Assembly: GCA_016875435.1 (NCBI GenBank)
Contig: VGRE01000006.1
Coordinates: 1-42,566, forward strand
DNA from: Deltaproteobacteria bacterium
GTDB lineage: Bacteria > Myxococcota_A > UBA796 > SXON01
Reading direction: 5' to 3'
Length of the DNA stretch: 42,566 nt
Shown here: positions 32,300-39,668 of the stretch, one piece after another
Layout: each line of letters starts with the position of its first letter
How positions within the stretch are numbered: position 1 is the stretch's first letter
Position numbers and translations under genes: made by a program
Notes under the pieces: generated by a model
Told to the model about the DNA's origin: nothing
Database searches by the model: none
The model's input: only the letters and a program-made list of their open reading frames with translations

Positions 32300-33430
32300 A
32301 TGATTGACATTGTCGAGAACGAACTCGTTGGCGCGCGCATCAAGGTCGTCGGCGTCGGTGGTGGCGGCGGCAATGCCGTCAACCACATGGTCAACTCCGG
32401 CCTCTCCGGCGTGGAGTTCATCGCGCTCAACACCGACGCGCAAGACCTCAAGCGCTCGCTCGCCGGCCGCCGCTTCCAGCTCGGCGCCCAGCTCACCAAG
32501 GGCCTCGGCGCGGGCGCCGACCCCGAGGTGGGTCGCGAGGCGGCCCTGGAAGACCGCGACCGGATCGCCGAGCTGCTCGCCGGCGCCGACATGGTCTTCG
32601 TCACCGCCGGCATGGGCGGCGGCACGGGCACCGGCGCCGCGCCGGTCGTCTGTGAAGTGGCGCGTGAGCTGGGCTGCCTCACCGTCGGCGTAGTCACCCG
32701 GCCCTTCTCCTTCGAGGGCAAGAAGCGCAAGCGCCAGGGCGACGAGGGCATCGAGCTGATGATGCGCAGCGTCGACACGCTCATCACCATCCCCAACCAG
32801 CGCCTGCTGTCGATCGTCGACGATCGCACCCTGTTCACCGAGGCCTTCGGCATGGCCGACGACGTGCTCTTCCAGGCGGTGAAGGGCATCTCCGACCTCA
32901 TCAACGACCAGGGTGTCATCAACGTCGACTTCGCCGACGTGCGCACCATCATGGCCAACAAGGGCCGCGCGCTCATGGGCGTGGGCAAGGGCACGGGCAG
33001 CCACCGCGCCGTGGATGCCGCCCAGTCCGCGATCAGCTCGCCGCTGCTCGACGACATCAGCATCGCCGGCGCCACCAGCGTGTTGCTCAACTTCACCGGC
33101 GGCCCGGGCATCACCATCTACGAGGTGAACGAGGCGGCGCAGATGGTGTCGGAGGAAACGGCGGAAGACGAGAACGTCATCTTCGGCCTGGTCATCGACC
33201 CGAAGATGGGCGAGGAGGTGCACGTCACCGTCATCGCCACCGGCTTCCAGGAGGCCCGCGCCGGACGGCAGAACACCACCGTCCCGGCCGAGGTGCGCAT
33301 CGCGCGCGCGGTCAACGCCAACCTCCAGCCCACCGCCCCCGGCAAGCGGGCGCTGAACAGCGGCTACGAGTCGCTGCGCGACGACTACGACGTGCCCACC
33401 TACGGCCACGGCTTCTTCCGCCGCGACTAG
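32300..33430 (+). CDS. ftsZ: Cell division GTPase FtsZ
   Basis: A 376-aa tubulin-like GTPase forming the Z ring. It has the GTP site [14 protein letters not shown] near residue 16, NTDAQDL, the tubulin signature [12 protein letters not shown] near 105, the T7 loop [11 protein letters not shown] near 210, and the C-terminal domain ending in a conserved peptide, here [13 protein letters not shown]. Compared with the usual DVPTFLRR/DIPAFLRR, the peptide seems to have extra residues (GHG). The linker before it is very short. ftsA, usually just upstream, is missing: ftsQ is followed by a 78-nt pyrimidine-rich gap and then ftsZ, with GAGG before the ATG. Confidence 0.97.
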   Translation: MIDIVENELVGARIKVVGVGGGGGNAVNHMVNSGLSGVEFIALNTDAQDLKRSLAGRRFQLGAQLTKGLGAGADPEVGREAALEDRDRIAELLAGADMVFVTAGMGGGTGTGAAPVVCEVARELGCLTVGVVTRPFSFEGKKRKRQGDEGIELMMRSVDTLITIPNQRLLSIVDDRTLFTEAFGMADDVLFQAVKGISDLINDQGVINVDFADVRTIMANKGRALMGVGKGTGSHRAVDAAQSAISSPLLDDISIAGATSVLLNFTGGPGITIYEVNEAAQMVSEETAEDENVIFGLVIDPKMGEEVHVTVIATGFQEARAGRQNTTVPAEVRIARAVNANLQPTAPGKRALNSGYESLRDDYDVPTYGHGFFRRD

Positions 33431-33523
33431 GCCCCCCTCCTTCCCTCCCCCGCCCGCCGGGGCCGCCAACCTGAGGGCGGACCGTGCCCGAAGGGCGGGA
33501 GGGGGCGATAGAGTCGCCTTGGC

Positions 33524-35002
33524 ATGATCGCGGTCCTCGCCCTCGCCTGCGCCGAGAACGACCCGCCCAGCCCACGCGCCCTGCCCGGCGACATCGATGG
33601 CGACGGCGTCCCCGACAGTGCCGACACCGCCTACGATACCGGCCCGTGGGACACCGCCGACACGGCCGGCGACTGTGTCCCCACCGGGGTCGAGGACGGC
33701 AACTGCGACGGGGTGGACGACGACTGCGACGGCCTCGTCGACGGCGGCCACCGCGTGCCGGAGGACTACGCCACCATCGCCGAGGCCCTTCGCCGCGACG
33801 ACACGGTGCTGGTCTGCCTCGCGGCGGGGACCCACGAGGGGCCGGTGTCGATCGGCGGCCCGGCGGTGATCCAGGGCGCCGGGGAGGGGCTGAGCATCGT
33901 CGAGGGGGGTGGACCGGTGGTGCTGATGTTTGGCGGCGGCGAGCTGCGCGACCTCACCGTCACCGGGGGCGCGGCGGAGATCGGCGCGGGCGTCCGGGTG
34001 GACGGCGGTGACAATCGCCTCTCTCGCGTGCGCATCAGTGGCAACCAGTGCGTGGAGGGCGGTAGCTTCTGCCTCGGCGCGGGCCTCGCGGTGATGGGCG
34101 GGAGCCTCGCGGTGGAGTCCGTCACCATCGACGGCAACACCGGCGCCGCCGCCAGTACCGGCAGCGTGCTCGGCCTCGGCGCCTACGTGGGGGGCGGCAC
34201 GGTGACGGGCACCGGCCTGGCCGTGATGGAAAACACGCTGGCGGTGGATGGCGAGGTCGACGAGATCGATGTCTTCGGTGGCGCGCTGGCCGTCACCGGG
34301 CTCGGCCGCGTGGTGCTGAGCGACAGCTCGTTCTCGTCCACCACCGTCACCGGCGCCGCGAGCGCATGGGGTGCGGGCGTGTATGTGGAGCTGTCCAACC
34401 TCGATTTCACGCGCGCGTGGATCTCGGGCAACGTCGCGGAGTGTGCCGGCGGCGAGGGCGGCGGCCTCTTCGCGTCGAGCGCCGCGGTCACGCTGTCGAA
34501 CGTGGCGGTGGTGCAGAACGAGCTGGCGTGTACCGGCACGGCTTCCGGTGGGGGGCTCGGGTTGACCGGTGCGAGCGTGGTCGAGCTGCAGCAGTCGGTG
34601 ATCGCGGCCAACGTGCTGTCCGGCCACGTGGCCCGCGGCGGCGGCGTGTACCTCGACGAGGGCGACACGCTCTCGCTGGTCAACAGCGTGCTGTACGCCA
34701 ACGAGCTCCTCGGCACGGTGTCCGAGGGCAGCGCGGCGGCGGGCGCGGGCTCATGGACCGTGAGCTACACCGACCTCTACGCGAACCTGCCGTTCGATTC
34801 GGTGATCTCGGGGCTCGCCGAACCGGACGACACCAGCTTGAGCGTCGACCCCCTGTTCGCGGGTGTACCTCCCGCGGAGTGGGACTTGCGCCTCGCCACC
34901 GGGTCGCCGCTCATCGACGCTGGGGCACCCGAGTGCGTGGACGTGGATGGGACGCGGTGTGATTTGGGGGTGTTTGGCGGGCCGAACGGATCATGGCCCT
35001 GA
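33524..35002 (+). CDS. Predicted lipoprotein with MopE-like repeat and beta-helix domain
   Basis: A 492-aa secreted protein. A very short signal, MIAVLALAC, ends in a Cys and has no basic residue; an in-frame TAG at 33509 blocks any upstream start. Next come GDIDGDGVPDSADTAYDTG, one MopE-type repeat (NCDGVDDDCDGLVDGG) and PEDYATIAEALRR, which commonly opens a right-handed parallel beta-helix (pectate lyase/polymorphic outer-membrane type). From about residue 110 the sequence is repetitive Gly-rich beta (VSGNQC..., LSNVAVVQNEL, LVNSVLYANELLG), ending with the family closer DLRLATGSPLIDAGAPEC...DLGVFGG. Extracellular or surface location is inferred. TAGAGT 9 nt before the ATG may be a -10 box of a nearly leaderless transcript. 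Its 3' end is partly duplicated at 38272. Confidence 0.7.
   Translation: MIAVLALACAENDPPSPRALPGDIDGDGVPDSADTAYDTGPWDTADTAGDCVPTGVEDGNCDGVDDDCDGLVDGGHRVPEDYATIAEALRRDDTVLVCLAAGTHEGPVSIGGPAVIQGAGEGLSIVEGGGPVVLMFGGGELRDLTVTGGAAEIGAGVRVDGGDNRLSRVRISGNQCVEGGSFCLGAGLAVMGGSLAVESVTIDGNTGAAASTGSVLGLGAYVGGGTVTGTGLAVMENTLAVDGEVDEIDVFGGALAVTGLGRVVLSDSSFSSTTVTGAASAWGAGVYVELSNLDFTRAWISGNVAECAGGEGGGLFASSAAVTLSNVAVVQNELACTGTASGGGLGLTGASVVELQQSVIAANVLSGHVARGGGVYLDEGDTLSLVNSVLYANELLGTVSEGSAAAGAGSWTVSYTDLYANLPFDSVISGLAEPDDTSLSVDPLFAGVPPAEWDLRLATGSPLIDAGAPECVDVDGTRCDLGVFGGPNGSWP
34891..34988 (+). repeat. Repeat copy 1: 3' end of the beta-helix gene
   Basis: These 98 bp, encoding ...LATGSPLIDAGAPEC to the GGPN near the stop, recur at 38272-38370 with about 5 differences including one inserted G. 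The two copies diverge immediately after ccgaacg. Confidence 0.9.
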
Positions 35003-35223
35003 TTTTTCGTGCCGGTGCCGCGGCGGCGGTAGTGGAGCACCACCTCACCAGGGTGTAGCTCCACGCGCTCGACGAGCTGGCCGGGGGCACGGCGCTTCTC
35101 TTCCACGCTGCCGGCCGTCCAGGCGTCGAGCACGCCGCGCCGGCGAGGGACATCGCGTACACGAGGCGGCCGCGCCGTATCGACGTGCAGAACCCCGTCC
35201 CTGGCGACGTACCCGTGGTGCGC
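35003..35223 (-). pseudogene. Probable remnant of a site-specific recombinase C-terminus
   Basis: Reading the minus strand, the frame gives AHHGYVARDGVLHVD... then VLDAWTAGSVEEKRRAPGQL, then VERVELHPGEVVLHYRRRG. W-x-x-x-x-x-E-E-K-R...LVERVELHP is a common ending of large serine recombinases (the segment after the zinc ribbon). No catalytic domain or start is present, and the reading frame runs on into unrelated sequence antisense to the beta-helix gene. I read it as a decayed fragment. It is also the content of the 332-nt stretch between the beta-helix gene and the methyltransferase. The family call is tentative; a fragment of another gene is possible. Confidence 0.4.
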
Positions 35224-35295
35224 CGGAGGAGGTCGGAGGGGGCTTGCGGTCCCGCAGGTGGGGGCGTATCGTCGAGGCGTGAGTCGCGAGGACTT

Positions 35296-35318
35296 GGTTC
35301 GAATTTCCTATCCGCAGC
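35296..35318 (+). repeat. 23-bp direct repeat, left copy
   Basis: GGTTCGAATTTCCT followed by ATCCGCAGC. The same sequence with two transitions occurs at 41371-41393, in the same orientation, about 6.1 kb away. In both places it lies shortly before an ATG on the plus strand. It contains the palindrome TTCGAA. Confidence 0.75.
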
Positions 35319-35334
35319 TCGCGCTGAGGTCGTG

Positions 35335-36129
35335 ATGCCGCCCCGCGTGGACCCGACGCTGCGCTTCTACGAGGAGGTCCTCGGCCTTTCCTACCTCCAC
35401 TACGGGATGTGGGAGGGAGATCCCGCCACCCTCGAGGGGCTGCGCGCCGCGCAGGAGCGCTACGCCGAGCGCCTCGCCGCGTGGATCCCCGACGGGGTCC
35501 GGACGGTGCTCGACGTGGGGTGCGGCACGGGGGGCAACGCGATGCTCTTGACCGCCCGCGGCTACTCGGTCGAGGGCCTCTCGCCCGACCCGTTCCAGCA
35601 GGAGCGCTTCACGACGCGGACGGGCCTCCCGTTCCACCTGTCACGCTTCGAGGACTTCGAGCCCTCGCGCACCTGGCAACTCGTGCTGATGAGCGAGTCG
35701 TGCCAATACATCCGGATCTCGAGGCTCTTCGACGCGGTGCGACGCGCGGCTCCGGGCGGCTGGCTCCTCGTGGCGGACTACTTCGTGAACGCGAAAGGGG
35801 AGGGGCCCCTCGAGCGGAGCGGGCACGTGCTCGACGGCTTCCGTGCGCGCGCGAGCCGCGACGGCTTTTACATCGAGCGCGAAGAGGACATCACCGAGGC
35901 CGTGCTCCCAACGCTGGTACTCGCGAAGGGGTGGATCGACCGGTACGCGCGGCCCGCCGTTCGCCTCGTGTCGGACACCCTCGGGGCGCGCTACCCTTGG
36001 ACGCTCGCGGTGCTGCGGTGGATGTTGCGGAGGCGGCTGGCGTCCATCGCGGAGCAGGCGGTGCTGGTCGACGGCGAGGCGTTCCGGGCGGTGAAGAGCT
36101 ACCGGATGTTCCTCATCCGGGTGCCGTGA
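35335..36129 (+). CDS. Class I SAM-dependent methyltransferase
   Basis: A 264-aa protein with the SAM-binding motif VLDVGCGTGGNAMLLTARG near residues 60-78, followed by GLSPDPFQ (motif II acidic position replaced: usually E/D after the second strand). LVLMSESCQYI and AAPGGWLLVADYF follow. The N-terminal LRFYEEVLGLSYLHYGMWEGD, with Y-x-x-x-x-x-x-x-HYG, resembles methyltransferases of the CFA/tocopherol/sterol type that act on lipids or small molecules. The C-terminal helices (ILRWMLRRRLASIAEQ) are basic. Substrate unknown. ATG 35335 is chosen over a longer ORF because upstream sequence is unconserved and contains the 23-bp repeat. The 3' end overlaps an antisense gene fragment. Confidence 0.75.
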   Translation: MPPRVDPTLRFYEEVLGLSYLHYGMWEGDPATLEGLRAAQERYAERLAAWIPDGVRTVLDVGCGTGGNAMLLTARGYSVEGLSPDPFQQERFTTRTGLPFHLSRFEDFEPSRTWQLVLMSESCQYIRISRLFDAVRRAAPGGWLLVADYFVNAKGEGPLERSGHVLDGFRARASRDGFYIEREEDITEAVLPTLVLAKGWIDRYARPAVRLVSDTLGARYPWTLAVLRWMLRRRLASIAEQAVLVDGEAFRAVKSYRMFLIRVP

Positions 36130-36280
36130 TGGATGAGCGGTCCGGCGCCTCGGGCAGGGCGATGCCGCCGGCCGTGGCGCCCACGTGCCAGTGGGTGGCC
36201 TCGTAGCGGTAGCTCAACACCGGGTGCAGACGGAACGCGTCGCTCACGTCCCCCTTCAACAGCGCCAGCACGGGGCGTGG
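36113..36280 (-). pseudogene. Possible 3' gene fragment (antisense to the methyltransferase end)
   Basis: One minus-strand frame reads RPVLALLKGDVSDAFRLHPV, LSYRYEATHWHVGATAGGI and ALPEAPDRSSITAPG before a stop at 36113. It has natural-looking composition, unlike the Arg/Ala/Pro-rich shadow frames, but no start. It may be the C-terminus of a lost gene. The 281-nt region 36130-36410 otherwise holds only a short plus-strand stretch (VKLRRIALANLALVGPRTV, about 36295-36350) that could be another fragment. No family is recognised. Confidence 0.3.
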
Positions 36281-36410
36281 CCCACGCTCGGTTCGTGAAA
36301 CTGCGCCGCATCGCGCTCGCGAACCTCGCGCTGGTCGGACCGCGCACGGTCCAGGTTGCCGCGGGCGGTGGTAGCGCGACGGGACGAGGAGGCGCAGCGA
36401 AGAGAGCTGG

Positions 36411-38099
36411 CTACGGCTCGACCACGAGCGTCGCGGTGTCGGCGTACGTCGGCTCGCCGGGCACCTCGAGGAACGCGACGAGCGTGTAGGTCCCGGCGCC
36501 CATTCCGGTCGTGTCGAGCTGCCCGAGCAGCCCGGAACGCACGTCAGGGTCGCTCGTCACGGCGATCGGCACCGGCTCGCCCGACCCTTCGGCGAGCCAG
36601 GCGAGGGTGAGCACGGCGCCCTCGAGCGTCGGGTCGGCGGTCTCGACGAAGGCGTCGCCCTCCAAGTCGACGACGTCGCCCTCCGAGACCGGCCCGGGCA
36701 GGTCCTCCAGGCGGACCGCGATCACGGCACCCTGGTCGTCGGCCGTGACGGTCGCCGTGGCGGAGGGATTGTAGGGGTTGCAGACGTCCGCGGAGACGCA
36801 GAAGGGCGAGCAGGCGTCGTGGCAGACGTTGTCCCGGAGCGCGGTGCCTACGAGCACCAGCCGGGCCTCGTCCTCGGCGTGCACGAGCGAGCCCCACACG
36901 CTCGAGTCGACCACGACCAGGCGCGAGTCGGCCGCAGCGAGCACGACCTGCGAGTTGATCACGCTCGAGCGCACGGTCATCTCCGCGCCTTGCCCCATCG
37001 TCGTGAGGACGGCCCACTGCAGGACGCTCGCGTCGACCTCGACCCGCGCTTCCTCCAACGCGCCGAGCTCGTTGATCGTCGAGTCCGAGATGTACACGAC
37101 CCCCGGATCGGCGACGCTGGAGTTCGAGACGTAGACCTGCCAGGCCACGGGCGAGAGCATCACATTGTCGAGTTCGAGCACCCGACCTTGGCTCGAGAAG
37201 GTCTCGGTGACCGTTCCGAGCGGCAGGCCCACGATTGTTTCGTCGGTCGTCACTTCGGCGAGGTAGTAGCCGATCGTCACGTCGCGCTCGTTGTCGCGGA
37301 TCGTGAGGTCCGACATCGGCAAGGACATCACGTTGACGCCGGCGTAGGCGTCGGCGATGTCGACCTGGTACTCGATGCCGGTCGCGCCCTCGGTCTCGCG
37401 CCCGAAGGACCAGGTCGCCGGGAGCGCGGGCAAGGCGTCGAGCGTAGCGACGGAGCCCGGGACGAAGAACAGCCAGATGCCGGTGTACGAGCCCTGGCCG
37501 GAGATGCGCACGGTGCTCTGCTCCAAGGGGTAGATCTCGGTCGGGACGTGTGCGGCCTCCGTCGCTTCGAGGGCCGCCTCCCCATCCAGGCTCGCGAGCA
37601 GCCAGTTCTCCTGCTCGTCGAGCTCGACGTTCTCCAGCTCGAAGGCAGAGCGGTCGTGCCCTGCGTAGGACATCGTGAGGTTGCCCGTGGCGTCGATTGC
37701 GCGCGTGAAGAGCGCCAGGTCTGACCACTCGACGCGAGCGTCGTCCGAGGCGGCGATCTCGTGCTCGAAGTAGGCCTGCTGCACGAAGCGCAAGGTACCC
37801 CCGCTCATCGCGAAGACCGCGTCGTCCTCGAGCAGGAGGTCGCCGTCGAGGTCGAGGTCAGCCCCGTCGACCTCGAAGCGCGCACTGCCCGAGAGGAGCA
37901 CGTCGCCTTGGATCGAGCAGTCCTCGACGAGCCGGAGCGTGCCCTCGTCGACCTCGAGCCCGTCGGTCGGGCAGTCTCCCGGGGGCTCGGCGGGCCCCGT
38001 GCCGAGCCCGCTGTCCGGGTCGGAGTCGGCCCCGGGCTTCGGTTCGGACCCGCAGGCCAGGAGCAGGACGGGAAGGAGGGCGAGGGGCGCCGCCGTCAT
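36411..38099 (-). CDS. Predicted lipoprotein with repeat-rich beta domain
   Basis: A 562-aa secreted protein. ATG 38099 has GGAGG 7 nt upstream; the signal MTAAPLALLPVLLLACGSEP ends in a lipobox Cys, followed by an acidic Gly/Pro linker (DSDPDSGLGTGPAEPPGDCP). The body (about residues 50-440) is built of short beta repeats such as LVEDCSIQGDVLLSGSARFEVDG and VRSSVINSQVVLAAADSRLVV, consistent with a right-handed beta-helix. A Cys-rich spot, CHDACSPFCVSADVCNPYNPS, precedes two Ig-like or CARDB-like C-terminal segments ending MGAGTYTLVAFLEVPGEPTYADTATLVVEP. Surface exposure is likely; function unknown. It diverges from the MBL-fold gene. Confidence 0.7.
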   Translation of the reverse strand: MTAAPLALLPVLLLACGSEPKPGADSDPDSGLGTGPAEPPGDCPTDGLEVDEGTLRLVEDCSIQGDVLLSGSARFEVDGADLDLDGDLLLEDDAVFAMSGGTLRFVQQAYFEHEIAASDDARVEWSDLALFTRAIDATGNLTMSYAGHDRSAFELENVELDEQENWLLASLDGEAALEATEAAHVPTEIYPLEQSTVRISGQGSYTGIWLFFVPGSVATLDALPALPATWSFGRETEGATGIEYQVDIADAYAGVNVMSLPMSDLTIRDNERDVTIGYYLAEVTTDETIVGLPLGTVTETFSSQGRVLELDNVMLSPVAWQVYVSNSSVADPGVVYISDSTINELGALEEARVEVDASVLQWAVLTTMGQGAEMTVRSSVINSQVVLAAADSRLVVVDSSVWGSLVHAEDEARLVLVGTALRDNVCHDACSPFCVSADVCNPYNPSATATVTADDQGAVIAVRLEDLPGPVSEGDVVDLEGDAFVETADPTLEGAVLTLAWLAEGSGEPVPIAVTSDPDVRSGLLGQLDTTGMGAGTYTLVAFLEVPGEPTYADTATLVVEP

Positions 38100-38271
38100 G
38101 ACTTGCCTCCGGTGCGAGGGTTGGACCCCGGGCTCGCGGTGGAGGTGCTCAGCTGCGAGTGGGCGGCCATGGTGGACTCCGGGCTCGCCGGAGAATATCA
38201 CCTTTCTCCAGGTGGAATTATCCGCACGGCGGACGTGACCGTCAACGGCGCCGCAGGGGTGTCCTTCGGCA

Positions 38272-38370
38272 CCTCGCCACCGGGTCGCCGCTCATCGACG
38301 CTGGGGCACCCGAGTGCGTGGGCGTGGATGGGACGCGGTGTGATTTGGAGGTGTTCGGGGGGGCCGAACG
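38272..38370 (+). pseudogene. Remnant of a beta-helix gene 3' end (repeat copy 2)
   Basis: 99 bp about 95 percent identical to 34891-34988, in the same orientation, still reading LATGSPLIDAGAPECVGVDG but with no upstream gene. It occupies the middle of the 391-nt gap 38100-38490. The left part of that gap holds CTCCGG-GCTCG-CCGGAG (a small hairpin near 38175) and AT-richer sequence that may carry the promoter for the minus-strand lipoprotein. Confidence 0.85.
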
Positions 38371-38374
38371 AGGC

Positions 38375-38450
38375 ATGGGGGCAGCCCGGGCAGGACCTCG
38401 GCGTTGTCGCCGTGCAGGATCTCGACGAGCACGGCGCCGGCTTTCCCGTG
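38375..38450 (-). pseudogene. Possible fragment of a DNA methyltransferase N-terminus
   Basis: The minus strand reads HGKAGAVLVEILHGDNAEVLPGLP. I-x-H-G-D-N-x-E-V-L-x-x-L-P is a typical opening of site-specific DNA-methyltransferases, just before the catalytic DPP(Y/F). The frame then runs straight into the antisense of the beta-helix remnant, so only about 25 residues remain. Short, and therefore tentative. Confidence 0.3.
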
Positions 38451-38490
38451 TCCCGGGCGGCTGGTTACGGAACGGGAGCGGAGGCTCGAA

Positions 38491-39321
38491 GTGCTCCCCT
38501 ACCTCGTCGTGCTCGGCGTCGCCCAGGACGGTGGCCACCCGCAGCCCGGCTGCACGCGCGCCTGCTGCCGCCCCGGCGTCACCCCGCACCTTCCCACCTC
38601 CGTCGCGATCGTCGACCCCGACACGCGCCAGCGCTGGCTCCTCGACGCCACCCCGGCGCTCCCCGAGCAACTCGCGCGCCTGGACCGCTCCTCCCCCGGC
38701 ACGCTCGACGGCGTCCTCCTCACCCACGCCCACGTCGGTCACTACCTGGGCTTGGCCTGGCTCGGGCGCGAGGCGATGGGCACCCGCGGGCTGCCGCTCT
38801 ACGTGCAGCCGCGCATGTCGAGCTTCCTGGAGAAGAACGGACCGTGGAGCCAGCTCGTCGCGCTCGGGAACGTGCGGCTGGTGGTCGGCGAGCGGGTGCA
38901 GCTCAACGAGCGGCTCTCGGCGCGGGCGATCGTCGTCCCCCACCGCGACGAGTTCTCCGAGACCGTCGCGTGGCACGTGCAGGGGCCGAGCCGGGCCGCG
39001 CTCTACCTGCCCGACATTGACAGCCTCGAGCGCTGGGGCACGCGCATCGAGGACGCGCTCGCGACGGTGGACGTCGCCTGGCTCGACGGCACCTTCTGGG
39101 CCGACGGCGAGCTGGGGCGCGACATGAGCGAGATCCCGCACCCGCGGATCTCCCAGACGATGGCGCGGCTCGCGCCGCTGGCCCCCGCGGAGCGCGCCAA
39201 GGTGCGCTTCATCCACCTCAACCACACCAACCCGGCGTTGGATGCTCGCTCGCCCGAGCGCGCGGCCGTCGAGCAGGCAGGATTCCGCGTGGCGGAGGAG
39301 GGTGAGCGGGTCGAGCTGTGA
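38491..39321 (+). CDS. PqqB-like MBL-fold metallohydrolase
   Basis: A 276-aa metallo-beta-lactamase-fold protein. YLVVLGVAQDGGHPQPGCTRACC at the N-terminus matches the PqqB-like branch (VLG-x-x-x-GG-x-P-x-x-x-C). The metal motif is LTHAHVGHYLGLAWLGREAMG, i.e. H-x-H-x-x-H with Gly in place of the Asp of HxHxDH. Later metal ligands are VPHRDEFSE, LPDID, LDGTFW and IHLNHTNPAL. Substrate unknown; it is not near other pqq genes, so PQQ synthesis is not implied. GTG 38491 has CGGAGG 6 nt upstream and begins right at the conserved domain. Upstream ORF sequence is the beta-helix remnant and junk. Confidence 0.75.
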   Translation: MLPYLVVLGVAQDGGHPQPGCTRACCRPGVTPHLPTSVAIVDPDTRQRWLLDATPALPEQLARLDRSSPGTLDGVLLTHAHVGHYLGLAWLGREAMGTRGLPLYVQPRMSSFLEKNGPWSQLVALGNVRLVVGERVQLNERLSARAIVVPHRDEFSETVAWHVQGPSRAALYLPDIDSLERWGTRIEDALATVDVAWLDGTFWADGELGRDMSEIPHPRISQTMARLAPLAPAERAKVRFIHLNHTNPALDARSPERAAVEQAGFRVAEEGERVEL

Positions 39322-39339
39322 CGCCCGCGGCCCGGGATG

Positions 39340-39476
39340 GCGCCACCCATGGGTGGCTAGCGTGGAGGTGCGGCGGAGTTTTCCGGCGACCTGGACCACC
39401 CTTGCCGCATCCTGGCGGTGCTCCAAGACAAGGGCGGACTCCTGGAAAGCGCGATCTCCGAGCTTCACTGCTCCGA
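39340..39476 (+). pseudogene. Decayed partial copy of ftsQ
   Basis: Three blocks match ftsQ in order: 39340-39386 with 31732-31778 (43 of 47 identical), 39383-39406 with 31884-31907 (21 of 24), and 39412-39476 with 31985-32049 (61 of 65). About 105 and 77 nt of ftsQ are deleted between the blocks; the first junction is at a shared CCGG. It begins 18 nt after the MBL-fold stop and cannot encode FtsQ. The rest of the 347-nt stretch 39322-39668 holds a T8 run (39554-39561) and AT-richer sequence, probably the promoter region of the next gene, with TAATCT at 39595 as a possible -10. Confidence 0.88.
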
Positions 39477-39668
39477 CCTGCGAAGGCCAGCAGCAGCCAC
39501 CAAGCCGCGCCCCCCGCCCTCTTCGTGCGTGGCCGTTGACAGCCCGACCCCGCTTTTTTTTCCACCCACGATGGCACGGAGCGTTCATCCTCGCTAATCT
39601 CCGAGGACTTATTCGACGCCAAGAAAACGCAGAGGCCGGCCGCGACGGCGGCACCACAGGAGGACGTA

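Noticed and set aside
31466-34627. 1053-aa minus-strand ORF opposite ftsQ/ftsZ/beta-helix gene
   Set aside because: Same reason; it is the complement of the well-supported FtsQ and FtsZ frames.
35287-35318. GGTTCGAATT looks like a tRNA T-arm, suggesting a tRNA fragment or att site in a tRNA
   Set aside because: The bases flanking TTCGAAT cannot form the 5-bp T stem at either copy (35.3 or 41.4 kb), and no acceptor stem or anticodon arm is present. Kept only as a direct repeat.
39554-39561. T8 run as an intrinsic terminator after the MBL-fold gene
   Set aside because: No stable GC stem directly precedes it.
39572-39586. TGGCACGGAGCGTTC as a sigma-54 promoter for the gene at 39669
   Set aside because: The -12 GC is missing at the required spacing (TTC where TTGC should be).
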